DNA of 64,000 nt, from positions 466,585-530,584 of the forward strand of contig UYJD01000003.1 of the NCBI GenBank assembly GCA_900618795.1, given 5' to 3'. The DNA comes from Cyanodermella asteris. Lineage: Eukaryota; Ascomycota; Lecanoromycetes; Ostropales; Stictidaceae. Numbering within the stretch: the first letter of the stretch is position 1; each line of letters begins with the position of its first letter. The position numbers and the translations under genes are program-made. The notes under the pieces were generated by a model, which saw only the letters and a program-made list of their open reading frames with translations, searched no databases and was not told where the DNA came from. Below are positions 44,844 through 54,714 of this stretch, piece by piece.

Positions 44844-46586
44844 ATGTCAAAACGTGCGTTTCCGTTATTATGGAGGACTCCGCGAAGCGAGAAACCTACC
44901 GAGACCCTTCCGGTGGGCGCTGATTCTCTTCTTCATGCGGGGTTTATGGCTCGTCATCGAAGCACTAATCCGGCAGAACTTTCTGCCAATGACCTGGCGG
45001 CCTATATTGCAGAAGTGCAACAGCAAATCGATGAGCCTGACCGCAGAGGCTCTGACAGTGCAGCGTCGGGCGAGATTGCACTCACTCTGAGGGACAAACG
45101 CTCCCTCCGGAATGAAAGGATCACGTGGTGCCTCACCATCATTATCACACAGCTTTTATACATCTCAACGATCGTTTCCTTGGTTCTTTTCATCGTCAAA
45201 TTCAAGACCATCGGCAATCCGGGATATCTCATCTGGTTCCTCTTGAGCTTTGGCTTCATGTTCGCTGCCACAATTGCCCTCGGCGTACTCTGGGACCGGC
45301 GACGAACGACCCGGCAGATCAAGCGCGTGGTGATGAAGCTAGAAGCGGGGAGATGGAGACAAGCAGCGCAGGAGAGACAACTGCAGGCTGAAAGGGCAGG
45401 AATGGTGACTGAGCGACTCAGAACAAGTACCCATACGGGTCCATCCGCACCAACAAGAGATGGGAACCTACAAAGAAGCGAAGGGGTGGGGGCGCAGTAC
45501 GGTGTTGACCAGCGGATCATGCATCCTCGCCTTCCGGAACTTCCACAACACAATATGCAAACACCGACCGCGAGCTTGTCGATGATCTCCGGTCAAAGCC
45601 CTCCAGCGCCTTTTTCCAATCCTCAACCTGGAGCAACATCCGTCCTTCCTGACGGTGTCGGCCCTTCCGTTCCTCATGAAGATCCGACCTCACCAATCAG
45701 TCCTTCTACATACGCCGGCCGCTACTCGGCCGAGCACCATAATCCCAAGACCCCAATCTCACGAGCTGGATCTCCATCTGACAACATTCCATTACCATAC
45801 AAACGAGCCTCCCAACTCAGCAACGGCGACGAACGCAAGGGCGGCGTGAACATTGCACCACCCGTAGCCTCCATCCAAAGCCGCGACCAAAGAGCGGCCA
45901 ACGAATCACGCAAAAGCGGTACCGCAGATCCAGCTACATTTCAGCAAAGCGATACCGTCATGCCGCCACCGACGAGCGGGCACTCCTCGACACCACGTGC
46001 GTCCGCCCTCGTCCAAGACATCTTCCACACCCTGGACGGAACCCCCTCCACCAACCAAGCCCCTCTGCCTACCCGCAAAGGCCACTCCCGCAGCGTCACG
46101 GAACTCACCTCTCGCAGCCTCCCCGCCATCCCCCCGCCTCCGGTCGAACTCCCCGCCGAACACCCACACCACCGAGCCGCATCTACGGCATCGGACAACC
46201 GCAGCCCCGCATCCTCCGGCCGCCGGGATGCCCTCCCAGACGACCACCCGAAACGGCTGTCTTCGCTGCGCAATTACACCGACTCGGTGTCCGTGCTCGA
46301 GCCGGAGCTGCGGAAACAGCTCGATGCCCGGTCGAGCGAGAGCAGAGAGGCCGTGTCGCCTCGTGTTCCGAGTGAGCCGATGCCGGGCCCGAGGCCGACG
46401 ACGGCGTATGCCGAAGACGGGTGGGGTGCGTTTGCTAGATTCAATCTGCCGCCGTATCCGGGTGCTCGGGCGCAGGTGTCGCAGCACGGCGGAGCGGGGG
46501 GGGCTCGGCGTGGAGGACGATTGTTCTGGCCGCTTGAAAAAGCCGCAGAGACAGGCGAAACTAGAACGACAGGATGGCAACGATAG
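44844..46586 (+). CDS. Fungal two-TM membrane protein with long Pro/Ser-rich tail
   Basis: Intronless frame of 580 aa from the ATG at 44844 (MSKRAFPLLWRTPRSEK). Residues 1-92 are polar with an AYIAEVQQQIDEP helix. Two hydrophobic segments follow at about 93-118 (WCLTIIITQLLYISTIVSLV) and 127-150 (YLIWFLLSFGFMFAATIALG), separated by a short loop, then WDRRRTTRQIKRV and a short coiled coil. The remaining 400 residues are Pro/Ser/Thr-rich and look disordered, with many SP sites. I know this layout from uncharacterised ascomycete proteins but can name no function. Both termini are probably on the same side of the membrane. An upstream exon is possible because the frame stays open to 44781. Confidence 0.7.
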   Translation: MSKRAFPLLWRTPRSEKPTETLPVGADSLLHAGFMARHRSTNPAELSANDLAAYIAEVQQQIDEPDRRGSDSAASGEIALTLRDKRSLRNERITWCLTIIITQLLYISTIVSLVLFIVKFKTIGNPGYLIWFLLSFGFMFAATIALGVLWDRRRTTRQIKRVVMKLEAGRWRQAAQERQLQAERAGMVTERLRTSTHTGPSAPTRDGNLQRSEGVGAQYGVDQRIMHPRLPELPQHNMQTPTASLSMISGQSPPAPFSNPQPGATSVLPDGVGPSVPHEDPTSPISPSTYAGRYSAEHHNPKTPISRAGSPSDNIPLPYKRASQLSNGDERKGGVNIAPPVASIQSRDQRAANESRKSGTADPATFQQSDTVMPPPTSGHSSTPRASALVQDIFHTLDGTPSTNQAPLPTRKGHSRSVTELTSRSLPAIPPPPVELPAEHPHHRAASTASDNRSPASSGRRDALPDDHPKRLSSLRNYTDSVSVLEPELRKQLDARSSESREAVSPRVPSEPMPGPRPTTAYAEDGWGAFARFNLPPYPGARAQVSQHGGAGGARRGGRLFWPLEKAAETGETRTTGWQR

Positions 46587-47010
46587 CTGGTTCGTCGGTG
46601 TTGGACCCGGAACTGCTGCGGGCGCCACTGCGGCCAGTATGCCCACAGAGATTGACCGAGGCAGACAGTTGCGTCGAGGAGGCAGCAACCAGAGAACAAT
46701 CGGGACAGGATCCTCCAATCGTGATCAAGAGGAATTCACTGGGCGCAAGGAGTCGAATTGGCAAACATGATATTGGCGAGCGAGTGGAGAGGATTTTCTG
46801 GATAAGTAAGTCGCACGCTCAACTTACACTACAAGATCTTCTCTGAGGTCTCCTATCTCATACTACACATTTCTTTGCTTGTCCTTACCTTCAGGAAATT
46901 GTTCAAAGTATCTTAATCACAATATTGAGTTATACCAATCAAATGGCTGGAAGGAACTTACCTCATCGCCAGATAGCTCTCTTACCGCACCCTTGCACTT
47001 CTATCTTTAC
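46587..47010. other. Intergenic, no gene seen
   Basis: About 0.4 kb between the end of the two-TM protein gene and the end of a small minus-strand frame. Nothing recognisable. Confidence 0.45.
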
Positions 47011-47442
47011 TCAGCCGGCCATCTCCTTATCACCTTCCGAAAATGAGACCTTGTTGTGAACGCTCTCCCGCGTCTCTGTTGGAAGCGGAGCTTGCTGGTC
47101 TTCATAAATTTTCAACAAGTTCTCAAATTGGAGCTCAAGGGGCACGTCCTCCGGCGGTCTAAAAGGACACTGCTTCTCTTCGCAAATCTTCAACAAAGTC
47201 TCAAACTGGAGCTCAAGGGGCGTCCTGTCCGTCGGACTTGTAGATCTTCTCGCACGCGCAACACAAGCTGCGCATAGCGTCTCGATGGTTTGAACAGGGA
47301 CCTCGTCTCCGATTCTTGCGTCTGCGCAGCTGGGCTTGCCGTCATTACCTATCGAATTCAGACCCTCGGCGCAGGTCCGGAGCTGCCGCTTGCCTTCTTC
47401 GACATTGCAAATACTGCAGACGAAGCAGTCCAAGTAGCACAT
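47011..47442 (-). CDS. Small hypothetical protein with Cys-rich start and duplicated 26-aa unit
   Basis: Open frame of 143 aa from the ATG at 47442. The start is Cys-rich (MCYLDCFVCSICNVEEGK), with further Cys at RTCAEG, PSCADA and ETLCAACV, which could bind a metal. The second half carries two tandem units, PLELQFETLLKICEEKQCPF and PLELQFENLLKIYEDQQAP, encoded by a 78-base direct duplication. Codons of the repeat are conserved in frame, which supports coding. It may be the last exon of a larger gene on the same strand (47.45-48.3 kb) rather than a separate gene. No family recognised. Confidence 0.4.
   Translation of the reverse strand: MCYLDCFVCSICNVEEGKRQLRTCAEGLNSIGNDGKPSCADARIGDEVPVQTIETLCAACVARARRSTSPTDRTPLELQFETLLKICEEKQCPFRPPEDVPLELQFENLLKIYEDQQAPLPTETRESVHNKVSFSEGDKEMAG
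47100..47226. repeat. 78-base direct duplication (26 codons)
   Basis: 47100-47150 and 47178-47226 share CTCAARYTGGAGCTCAAGGG and flanking bases with a 78-base offset, in frame with the small protein on the minus strand. Confidence 0.8.
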
Positions 47443-47449
47443 TTTCAAT

Positions 47450-48308
47450 AATTTCAGACGGTTTTGTCCGTAAGAATTTTCCTTGATGTTGGGCGCAGTG
47501 TGTGCAGGAGGACGACGTGTCGGTAGACTTGCGTTCGTCGCGGTCGGCCATGGACCAAGGGCGACCTGACATGATTAAGTAGACGATGTCGAGGAGCTGA
47601 GCCATGGTTTCAACGCTATTGTCAGTGACGTGAAATGTTTCGGAAATGTACAATCGTTTTGGTGATCCAGCTGAGCAGAACAGCCAGGCCGTGGTACATT
47701 CTTCTTTGTCTTTGCACAATGAGAAATATTCTTAGAATGACTTGCATAGGCACCGAGCACAACAATGATCTTGTCATTAGGCAGACGCTGGAATTGCAGC
47801 ACAGCATGCTCTGTCGCATTGCCCAGTGATCCAGGTACAAGCCGTGACATACCGATACAGTCTGCAGCAGGTCACACCGCAATGCGAAACACCCAAGGCT
47901 CATGTTGTGGCATTCGATGCGATCAAGCACAGACGAAGCATCAGTTGCAAAACGCGCCAATTAGTGTCTCATCACAACTGTTCGCACAATTTAAGCAGAA
48001 GATACGACCAGTTGAAATCGGTTGGTGCGGGGATTTGGGAGTTTATTCAAGCTCAGTCTGATCCGCGCTGTGCCGCACCTGAGGCGAATCTCGCACTCGC
48101 TAAAGTCGAGATAGTCGCGAGCGCGCACCAGCGATAACATGGCAAACTCGGGCGCATGGATGCGAAACGCATCAAATAACAGCTGTGGTGGTGACTCGCG
48201 TTTCGACCATTGATCAAATATGGCCATGATGTTTGATCGACAGGCTTCATCAAGGGACGCTGTGGGCGCTGGCAAGCTAAGGGTCCCTTGGTCTCGTGCC
48301 TTCGCCAT
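47450..48308 (-). CDS. Probable multi-exon gene of unknown function, structure unresolved
   Basis: Several protein-like segments lie on the minus strand in different frames, as expected for exons. The first, from an ATG at 48308, is MAKARDQGTLSLPAPTASLD, followed by EFAMLSLVRARDYLDFSECE and a possible donor. Then come SVLDRIECHNMSLGCFALRC (near 47900), QFQRLPNDKIIVVLGA (near 47780) and KDKEECTTAWLFCSAGSPKR plus LYISETFHVTDNSVETMAQL (47715-47600). Possible splice sites exist, but I could not find one set that joins all segments in frame, so the coordinates are an envelope. The gene may be decayed or may include the Cys-rich frame at 47011-47442. No domain recognised. Confidence 0.3.
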
Positions 48309-48647
48309 TTGCAGGGTCGTAAAAGTGTGCGGCGCAAGGTCACAACGTCTTCGTTGAAAGGATGACCACGGCGTCGGTGGCACAAGCACAAACGGCAGCC
48401 CGCCGCCACCCATCAACAGGTGGGCGTATGGCGGTTGTCCGGACCACGGATCGCAAGTGGGCGGCTGACCGCAAAGTCGCATCTGCGAGTGAAATAGAGG
48501 TGAACAACGTGGTGTTTGAACCCTTCCGCCTCCCAACTCTTGCTGTTCATCAAACGGGAAGATTGCGATGTGAATGCCTCGAGTGGCAGAAATCCTGCAG
48601 GTTGGTCTGGTAGTTGAGAGTGGTATTTCTTCGTCTGGCACGAAGGA

Positions 48648-49733
48648 ATGAGTGTATCAAGACGCGTATCTCTGGCAGCGTCCGACATGGCCGACCCACT
48701 GATAGGAATTGCACCGAAGCAACGCAGCTGAGCCCTCATATTCCAACCCGCACCTGGCTCACAACTTCACGACAGTATATCCGCAGTGCGATACCACAAT
48801 GGAACCACGTCAAATCTTGCCAAGGTTGATGCCAGTCATTTTGGAGATATGATGCTAAACTACGCTCTGCAGTCGTTCCTCGAGACAGGTTCGACGCCTG
48901 AAGCCAAGATCACGAACGTCATTTTCGAGGATCTCGTTGATGCTGCGCATGGAGTTCTCTCCTCTTTGATGCAGCGGATATCCTCCCAGCATAGTCTGCG
49001 GATGGACAGCGCACTACTGACCGTTTTCCGGACCGCCGACCAGAGAGTTTTCTACGATGTGATGCATGCAGCGGCCGGTCGCGCTGGCCTCGACCTTCTG
49101 CTCGACGGTGTTGCCGACATTCGACCTGATCCTGTCGGAACCGCCGCAGCCGCTCATGGCATCGGCCTGTGCCACAACTACAGGCGGCCCGATCTGTGCG
49201 CGGTGGAGGAGGGTAAACTACCCCGTTCAAGGGTCCTTGGTGTTGAGTACACGAACGCATCCCTGACATTGAGCCTGGCACCGTTTCGCGCAAGCAGGAA
49301 GGGCTTTGTGGGATGGTTTGATCTTCATCCGGGACTCGGCTTCGGGAATGCATCCGGCTCTGATGCATCATACTGGCGGAGAGTGAGACAGGCTATTCTT
49401 GACTGGCAGCCACTTCTCGCTAGCCAGCCTGTCACAGATATTGTCTTGCTAGGTGAATCTGCGTCAGAGGCGTTTCTACGCGTCTTGCAGGACTCGCTTT
49501 GGGAGTTGCTTCCCGGGGGCTCTCAGCTCGTGGTGAGACCTCACTTGTCCAACGCTGCTATTGATCCGGAATACGCCGCCGCATTGGACGCGGCAGAGAT
49601 GGCGAAGAGGATCATGGAGGCGCCAGATGGCTGTGTGGAGCGGTCTTACTGTGAGTGGTGGCGCCGATGGCTGCATATGCAGCCCGTCCGCCAGCTTATT
49701 CTCAGCGGCAATGAAGGGAGGGAAGAAACGTGA
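48648..49733 (+). CDS. Actin-fold-like fungal protein of unknown function, one in-frame TGA
   Basis: From 48732 to 49733 the frame is open and protein-like: FQPAPGSQLHDSISAVRYHN, NVIFEDLVDAAHGVLSSLMQ, VLGVEYTNASLTLSLAPFR, then PVTDIVLLGESASEAFLRVL and GGSQLVVRPHLSNAA. The two beta-strand/glycine patterns (LGVEYTNASL and IVLLGESA) resemble the ATPase signatures of the actin/Hsp70/sugar-kinase fold seen in uncharacterised ascomycete proteins; that assignment is tentative. Upstream, the same frame continues back through IGIAPKQRS to an ATG at 48648, broken only by a TGA at 48729-48731. No normal intron removes it. Either the gene is newly inactivated, it starts downstream of the TGA (a first in-frame ATG lies at 48846), or there is a base error. 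Confidence 0.5.
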
Positions 49734-50595
49734 AACGCCAGGATTGTCGCTGCAAGTAGGCGCTGACGAGGAGTGCGCATGCGGACCAATCTAGACAAGG
49801 AAGACAAAGTGTGGTAGGGCTGAAAAGCAAAGCACACATTCGCCTGATATTACATGACTTGAGACCACCTTCCTCAAACAAGTCATCTACCTCGGGCTCA
49901 GCAACAAACGGCAAGGTACTGTCCGCACCAGCGACAATTTGGTCAGACACAGATTGATGGGACGTGGGATTGTGGAGATCTACTATCAGCCAGCATCGCA
50001 AGCTAGTGGCAGGCGTTGTCATCTTCATGGTGCTTCGAATTGTGTGGAGAGCAGTCTTTCTGGATGATAGTAGAGCATCGTTTTGGCCCTCTTGGAGCCG
50101 AGCTAAGCAAACTCGATGGTAGGTTTGCAGCTGCCCTTGCTTTGACTGATGATAGATCACCAGGCGACAGTCTATTACCTGTACCGAACTCCCGCGCTTC
50201 GAGATATGCTACCTGTCTCCGCTCCAACTTGTCGCAGGGTAGCGATCAGATCGCCTTCAAGTATCACGGGTGCGACCTCGAAGCGTCTGAAAATCGCATG
50301 AGCTGAGGATGCAGGCGGCTCTTTGGGCGGATTCTGGTGACAACTGACCCGCGATGTGTTCTGCTGGGTAGGTACTTGAATTGGATTTTGCGCAATGAGC
50401 TAGGTACTTACTTATGTCAGCAATCTTAGGGACATGACGTCGCTTCACTCAACCAATCAATCTACTTCCACAGCATCCTATCAAGTTACTTCATATGTGA
50501 CCTTCTCGCCCTGCAGCAGTTGTAGTCGTAGAGCCTGTTTACGCATTGGCCTTTCGCCAACTGATTCGCGTCGAAGGCCTGTCGCTTCTCACAGC
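49734..50595. other. Intergenic / promoter of the AlkB-like gene
   Basis: No convincing gene. An in-frame ATG at 50434 would extend the AlkB-like protein by 54 residues of low-complexity sequence, but the ATG at 50596 is preferred. Confidence 0.45.
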
Positions 50596-51888
50596 ATGTC
50601 GAAAAGAACTTTGGATTCATTCTTCAGAGCTTCTCCAGCCAAGAAGCAGCGCTTGTCCCCAGAATTCGATGATATACCAAACATCACCAACGACGTCTCC
50701 GCCCAGGAATCAATATCTGCCGCGATCAACGCATCCCTCTCCACCGCCGACCTCCTAGTCCCATCCACCGACGCCCCCGACACTCACCCAGCCTACGCCT
50801 TTCCCATTCCCCAGCTCCCCTCGGCACTCGCCGAAGCCCTCACAACCAACGTCCCTGGCCACGACGGCAAAACGATAGATAACGCCCCAGATCTCGATCT
50901 CCTGTACTTCCAACCTTTCATTCCGCGCGCGGCCGCCACTGCGCTCTTCCGCTTCCTGCGGACCTCCCTCCCCTTCTATCGCGTCAAATACAGCATCAAG
51001 CGTGGCGGGCACGAAACGCAGATCAACACACCGCGATACACGACCGTCTTCGGCCTCGACGCCAGCGCCTACTTCAAATCGCCGTCCGATCCGACTATCC
51101 TGGATGCGAAGACGTCTCGACCCGTCCCTGGCTCGGCGTATGCGTGCAGACCGCGCCCTGTCCCGGGATGCCTGGACTTGCTCCGGCGGCTGACGGAAGC
51201 CTTCACGGGAGCGGAGTACAACTTTGTGCTCGTAAACTACTACGCCTCCAGCCAGGACAGTATCAGCTACCATTCGGACGACGAGAAGTTCCTGGGCCAT
51301 GAGCCGACGATAGCGAGTTTGAGCTTGGGGTCGACGCGGGACTTCCTCATGAGGCATAAGCCTTTGGCGCAGGATGCGAGGAAGGATGCCACGGCGGGGA
51401 TCAGTGGTAACCGGGGTACTGTGAAATGGCAGAAGGGCAAGGAGGAGAAAGGCGCTGACGGTGGTGTGGAGAGTCTGACGGCGGAGGAGGAAGCTATCCG
51501 GGAAGCGCATCGGAACCCGCTGAAGTTGCCGATGGCAGGTGGCGATATGGTTTTGATGAGGGGTCGGAGTCAGAGTCATTGGCTGCATTCTGTGCCGAAG
51601 CGGAGTGGGAAGGGTGGGGAGGGTGGGAGGATCAATATCACTTTTCGGAAGGCTCTGGTCAGGGGCGGTACGGAAAATTACTATCAGTACAATGTTGGCC
51701 GCGGACCGCCTCTGACCTGGGACGCTGTAAAGAAGAAGATGGTGGAGTGGAAGCCAAACTCAGGCGTACCTGAAGCTCCCGAGATAGACCGGGACAAACT
51801 GGAGGAGAAGAAAGCCGAAGATGAGGCAGGGACTCGCAAAAGTACGAAATATGGGATATCATTCGAGCGAAAGTGGCAAGAGAAATGA
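50596..51888 (+). CDS. AlkB-type 2-oxoglutarate/Fe(II) dioxygenase (ALKBH2/3-like)
   Basis: Intronless, 430 aa from the ATG at 50596; an in-frame ATG at 50434 would give 484. The start MSKRTLDSFF resembles a PCNA-interacting (PIP) box, which supports the internal start. After a disordered linker the dioxygenase domain starts near residue 95 (LDLLYFQPFIP). Substrate-side text includes YSIKRGGHETQINTPRYTTVFG, and the nucleotide-recognition lid is followed by the iron ligands H226 and D228 (SYHSDDE) and H331 (HWLHSVPK). The 2-oxoglutarate-binding Arg residues are in RINITFR (R345, R351). Proteins of this type remove methyl lesions (1-methyladenine, 3-methylcytosine) from DNA. The C-terminal 60 residues are charged. 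The direct-reversal role is inferred from the family. Confidence 0.88.
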   Translation: MSKRTLDSFFRASPAKKQRLSPEFDDIPNITNDVSAQESISAAINASLSTADLLVPSTDAPDTHPAYAFPIPQLPSALAEALTTNVPGHDGKTIDNAPDLDLLYFQPFIPRAAATALFRFLRTSLPFYRVKYSIKRGGHETQINTPRYTTVFGLDASAYFKSPSDPTILDAKTSRPVPGSAYACRPRPVPGCLDLLRRLTEAFTGAEYNFVLVNYYASSQDSISYHSDDEKFLGHEPTIASLSLGSTRDFLMRHKPLAQDARKDATAGISGNRGTVKWQKGKEEKGADGGVESLTAEEEAIREAHRNPLKLPMAGGDMVLMRGRSQSHWLHSVPKRSGKGGEGGRINITFRKALVRGGTENYYQYNVGRGPPLTWDAVKKKMVEWKPNSGVPEAPEIDRDKLEEKKAEDEAGTRKSTKYGISFERKWQEK

Positions 51889-52010
51889 CAATTTGCCATG
51901 GAAAATTCACGTTCAGCGTCCATGTCCAGTTCTCGAAACAATCTTCATAAACTAAGTTATTATCAACATCAATGTCGCGCTCTAGGTCCGTTGGAGAATC
52001 ATGATACAGC

Positions 52011-53147
52011 TCAAACGCCTTGTGGATGATGGCTGACCATGGTCGGCGCCAAAGCGGTTGGCGCCACGGTGCTGCCAACCTGGCTCATTACCTGCTGAGG
52101 CTCATCAACTGCCTCGTCGGGCCTGATTTCGGTGACCTTGATCCCATCATTGTCCGTCTGGTAGTGGGCAACACCTTGCTTTGCAAAGTCCCACTCAGTA
52201 TTATGCTGACCTTGGGCAGCATTATACTGCACCATATTTGCCTGAGATAAAGGTTGCCCCGAGATGTTGCTGCCTGCTGGTGGCTGCCCTTCCTGGTGTT
52301 GCTGGAGTGGTGGACTTTGGGGGGCTGGAGGGGGTCCTTGCTCGTAAACGACAGCAGAAGGCTTGTTCCTTTTCTGCTTCTTATGAACCAAGAACGCGAT
52401 CAAGGCAATGGCTGCAATGACGACCAAGCCACCACAAACCGCAATAGCGACAATGGCACCGGTAGACAGGGGCGACTTGCTGCCGCTGTCGCTGTCGCTC
52501 GAAGTGCTCGAAGTGCTTGAATTGCCTGCGCCACTCGAAGCAGCAACAGGGGTTGGAGCGCTACCGGCGAGTGACAAAGAGGTAATAACACCTCCTGCAA
52601 CATTACTGAAAGGCTGTGCGGTCGCTCCCGAACCGCTGCCTCCGGTCACAGCAGCCCCAGATCCTGCAACCACATTGCCTCCTCCATATGTGCTCGAAAG
52701 ATAGAAAATCTCGCTTGCCACCGTACCGCAGCCAAATCCGTATACGCTGGCGCTGATGTAGGTTTGACAGTAGGGTTTTGAGCCTAAGCAGGTTTGGACG
52801 AGTGGTTGACTGGGCAGCGAGAACTGTGCGGCCAGTGTGCTATCGAAGCAAGCGGTGGGAATCGCGCAGTTGCTGAGATCCGAGCAGCAGCCAAAAACCC
52901 CGTTGATGGTGTTGCGTGCGCATTGGACACCGCTGAGACATGTGAGTGAATTTGATTGTATGCCATTGACCCAGCCACACGTATTTGAGCCGGCTGCTCT
53001 AGGTTGTAACAGACGGTGGCGAACGAGCCATTCTTCTGGTGCTGGGGTAGTCGCTGGGGGCTCTGGTCCTGGAAATTCAAGACCCTGATTTGCATGAGCG
53101 AGGCCCGCCGCAAGCGTAACAAGCAGAGCGCTGAATTGGGCGCGCAT
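52011..53147 (-). CDS. Secreted-type single-TM cell-surface protein with Cys-rich ectodomain
   Basis: Intronless, 378 aa. Signal peptide at about 1-19 (MRAQFSALLVTLAAGLAHA). A Cys-rich ectodomain follows (about 55-142: NTCGWVNG, CLSGVQCARN, GCCSDLSNCAIPTACFD, CLGSKPYCQTY, YGFGCGTVA), then a Ser/Gly/Thr-rich stalk (150-228). One TM helix at 229-254 precedes the KKQKR stop-transfer and a Pro/Gln-rich cytoplasmic tail that includes EWDFAKQG. This layout is common in Pezizomycotina and resembles Mid2/WSC-type sensors in architecture, although the Cys pattern is not a WSC domain that I can confirm. The gene faces the AlkB-like gene tail to tail with about 120 bases between. Ligand and role unknown. 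Confidence 0.8.
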   Translation of the reverse strand: MRAQFSALLVTLAAGLAHANQGLEFPGPEPPATTPAPEEWLVRHRLLQPRAAGSNTCGWVNGIQSNSLTCLSGVQCARNTINGVFGCCSDLSNCAIPTACFDSTLAAQFSLPSQPLVQTCLGSKPYCQTYISASVYGFGCGTVASEIFYLSSTYGGGNVVAGSGAAVTGGSGSGATAQPFSNVAGGVITSLSLAGSAPTPVAASSGAGNSSTSSTSSDSDSGSKSPLSTGAIVAIAVCGGLVVIAAIALIAFLVHKKQKRNKPSAVVYEQGPPPAPQSPPLQQHQEGQPPAGSNISGQPLSQANMVQYNAAQGQHNTEWDFAKQGVAHYQTDNDGIKVTEIRPDEAVDEPQQVMSQVGSTVAPTALAPTMVSHHPQGV

Positions 53148-54714
53148 GATAAGCCCTTTGCCCTCGTTGAGCGTCTTTTCGAGTGTTAGGTGTTCGAGGA
53201 TATCCTAACGTGCACGGCGCCAGCGTCGCCCGACTGGTAGTCGTATTGAGTTCAAGGTGGTCAACGGCAGAGAGAATATACCGAAGAAGGAGGAGAGGAA
53301 GCGTCACGGTTGAGGAGGAACGGAGGACTGGAAGCGGACCAGGGAGCGGGCAAGCTCTTCTTCTTAGCTACGAGCCTTCGGTCTCGGTGCTTGCGGTAGT
53401 CTGGAGCCGCAGCATGGAGCTTGGATTACCTTCGAGAGCTAGCTCCATGACCGGGTAGCGCGAAGGCGTAGAATAGCAACGCGGTGGGCAGAGAAAGCCT
53501 CATGGGGATGATGGCAAGGGGAACGGACCACAATTGAGACTAGCGCAACAAAGCATCGTCAGTTGGTTGGACCGGAGCGAGATTAGGGTATACCTTGCAA
53601 GCAGCAGTTCAGTGGTATCTCGCGTGGAAATAAGGCCAGACCCTAGTCGAAGTCACGAGCTCGATACTGTAGACAGGGCTGATATGGGCGTAACTCGGCA
53701 GTTCGCCTTGAGGAAGCCCGTGCCACGGCTCATTGGACGCATATAGGCGAGGCGCGACCCTTCGCGAAGACTTGCGAATGCGAAGCAGCGAAGCTTATGT
53801 GCACGCGAAACGCCGAATCACTTCGGCCAGACCAGGCTGGAGCGAAGTGGGCACAGCATGGGCGGAAGAAGAGGCAGAAAGGCTTGAAGCATCAGGTGAG
53901 GTGCCGCTCGTAGCGTGATACTGAGTTCTTGGCTGTGCTGGCCGCGGCGTTTGTGGCTGCCAATCCTTCAGACCGTCACACTAGGCCAGCATCCACTTCG
54001 CGCGTTGCCATTTAATTGTGTGGTTGATTATTGTCTCTCAAGAGGTCTGCACCAAGCTTAATAATGCGAAGCTCATGCCGGTGAACGATTCGTGGACTGT
54101 GTTTGCACTGTATGCTGTTGTACCCTAGATTACATAATCAAGCCAGCTGCATGTCCGTCGACTCACTCCTCCATATCTACGTCTTGATGACAACGAATGA
54201 GAATATGCTTCACCTACTCGGAATGATATCACCATATTCTTCATCGCATAGACAACGTTCGTCGAAGGAGAATGTGTACGTCAATCAGGTGTCTTCTAGC
54301 TGGGATAAGGATTCATCGACCCTCGGGTGTTTCGGTCTTGACTTGCACGTCAGGGTGGTCATCGTCGAACGCCTTGTGACATTCTGTTATCATCTACATC
54401 AAGCCTTACGACCCCATGCTTTGTTTTCTTGCAATGCCCAGGCGATTGTTTCCACGGTGTGAAATGTCAGCCTTTGACAGTGCGAGTTCCTTTGCGCCAC
54501 TGTCCTTCGACAGCCAAAGTGCATGCTTTCAGCGAACGCGCGGGAAAATGCTCGAGACAAACGCTTTGTATGCGCATCGTCGGAATGGTTTTAAGCACCG
54601 AACGCAACTTGTTCTTCATCTCCTTCCCCGGTGCACAATTCGGTTCTCCCAAACAATCCCGGTGATTGACCCTTGTGAGACTCGCAATTCAGCTAACCTC
54701 AGGTCTGACGCTCT
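53148..54714. other. Intergenic, no gene seen
   Basis: About 1.6 kb between the starts of the surface-protein gene (-) and the amidoligase gene (+). Small open frames only. It probably holds both promoters. Confidence 0.45.

Noticed and set aside
50434-50595. Upstream ATG extending the AlkB-like protein by 54 residues
   Set aside because: The extension is Ser/Thr-rich and unlike the family, while the internal ATG gives a PIP-box-like N-terminus.
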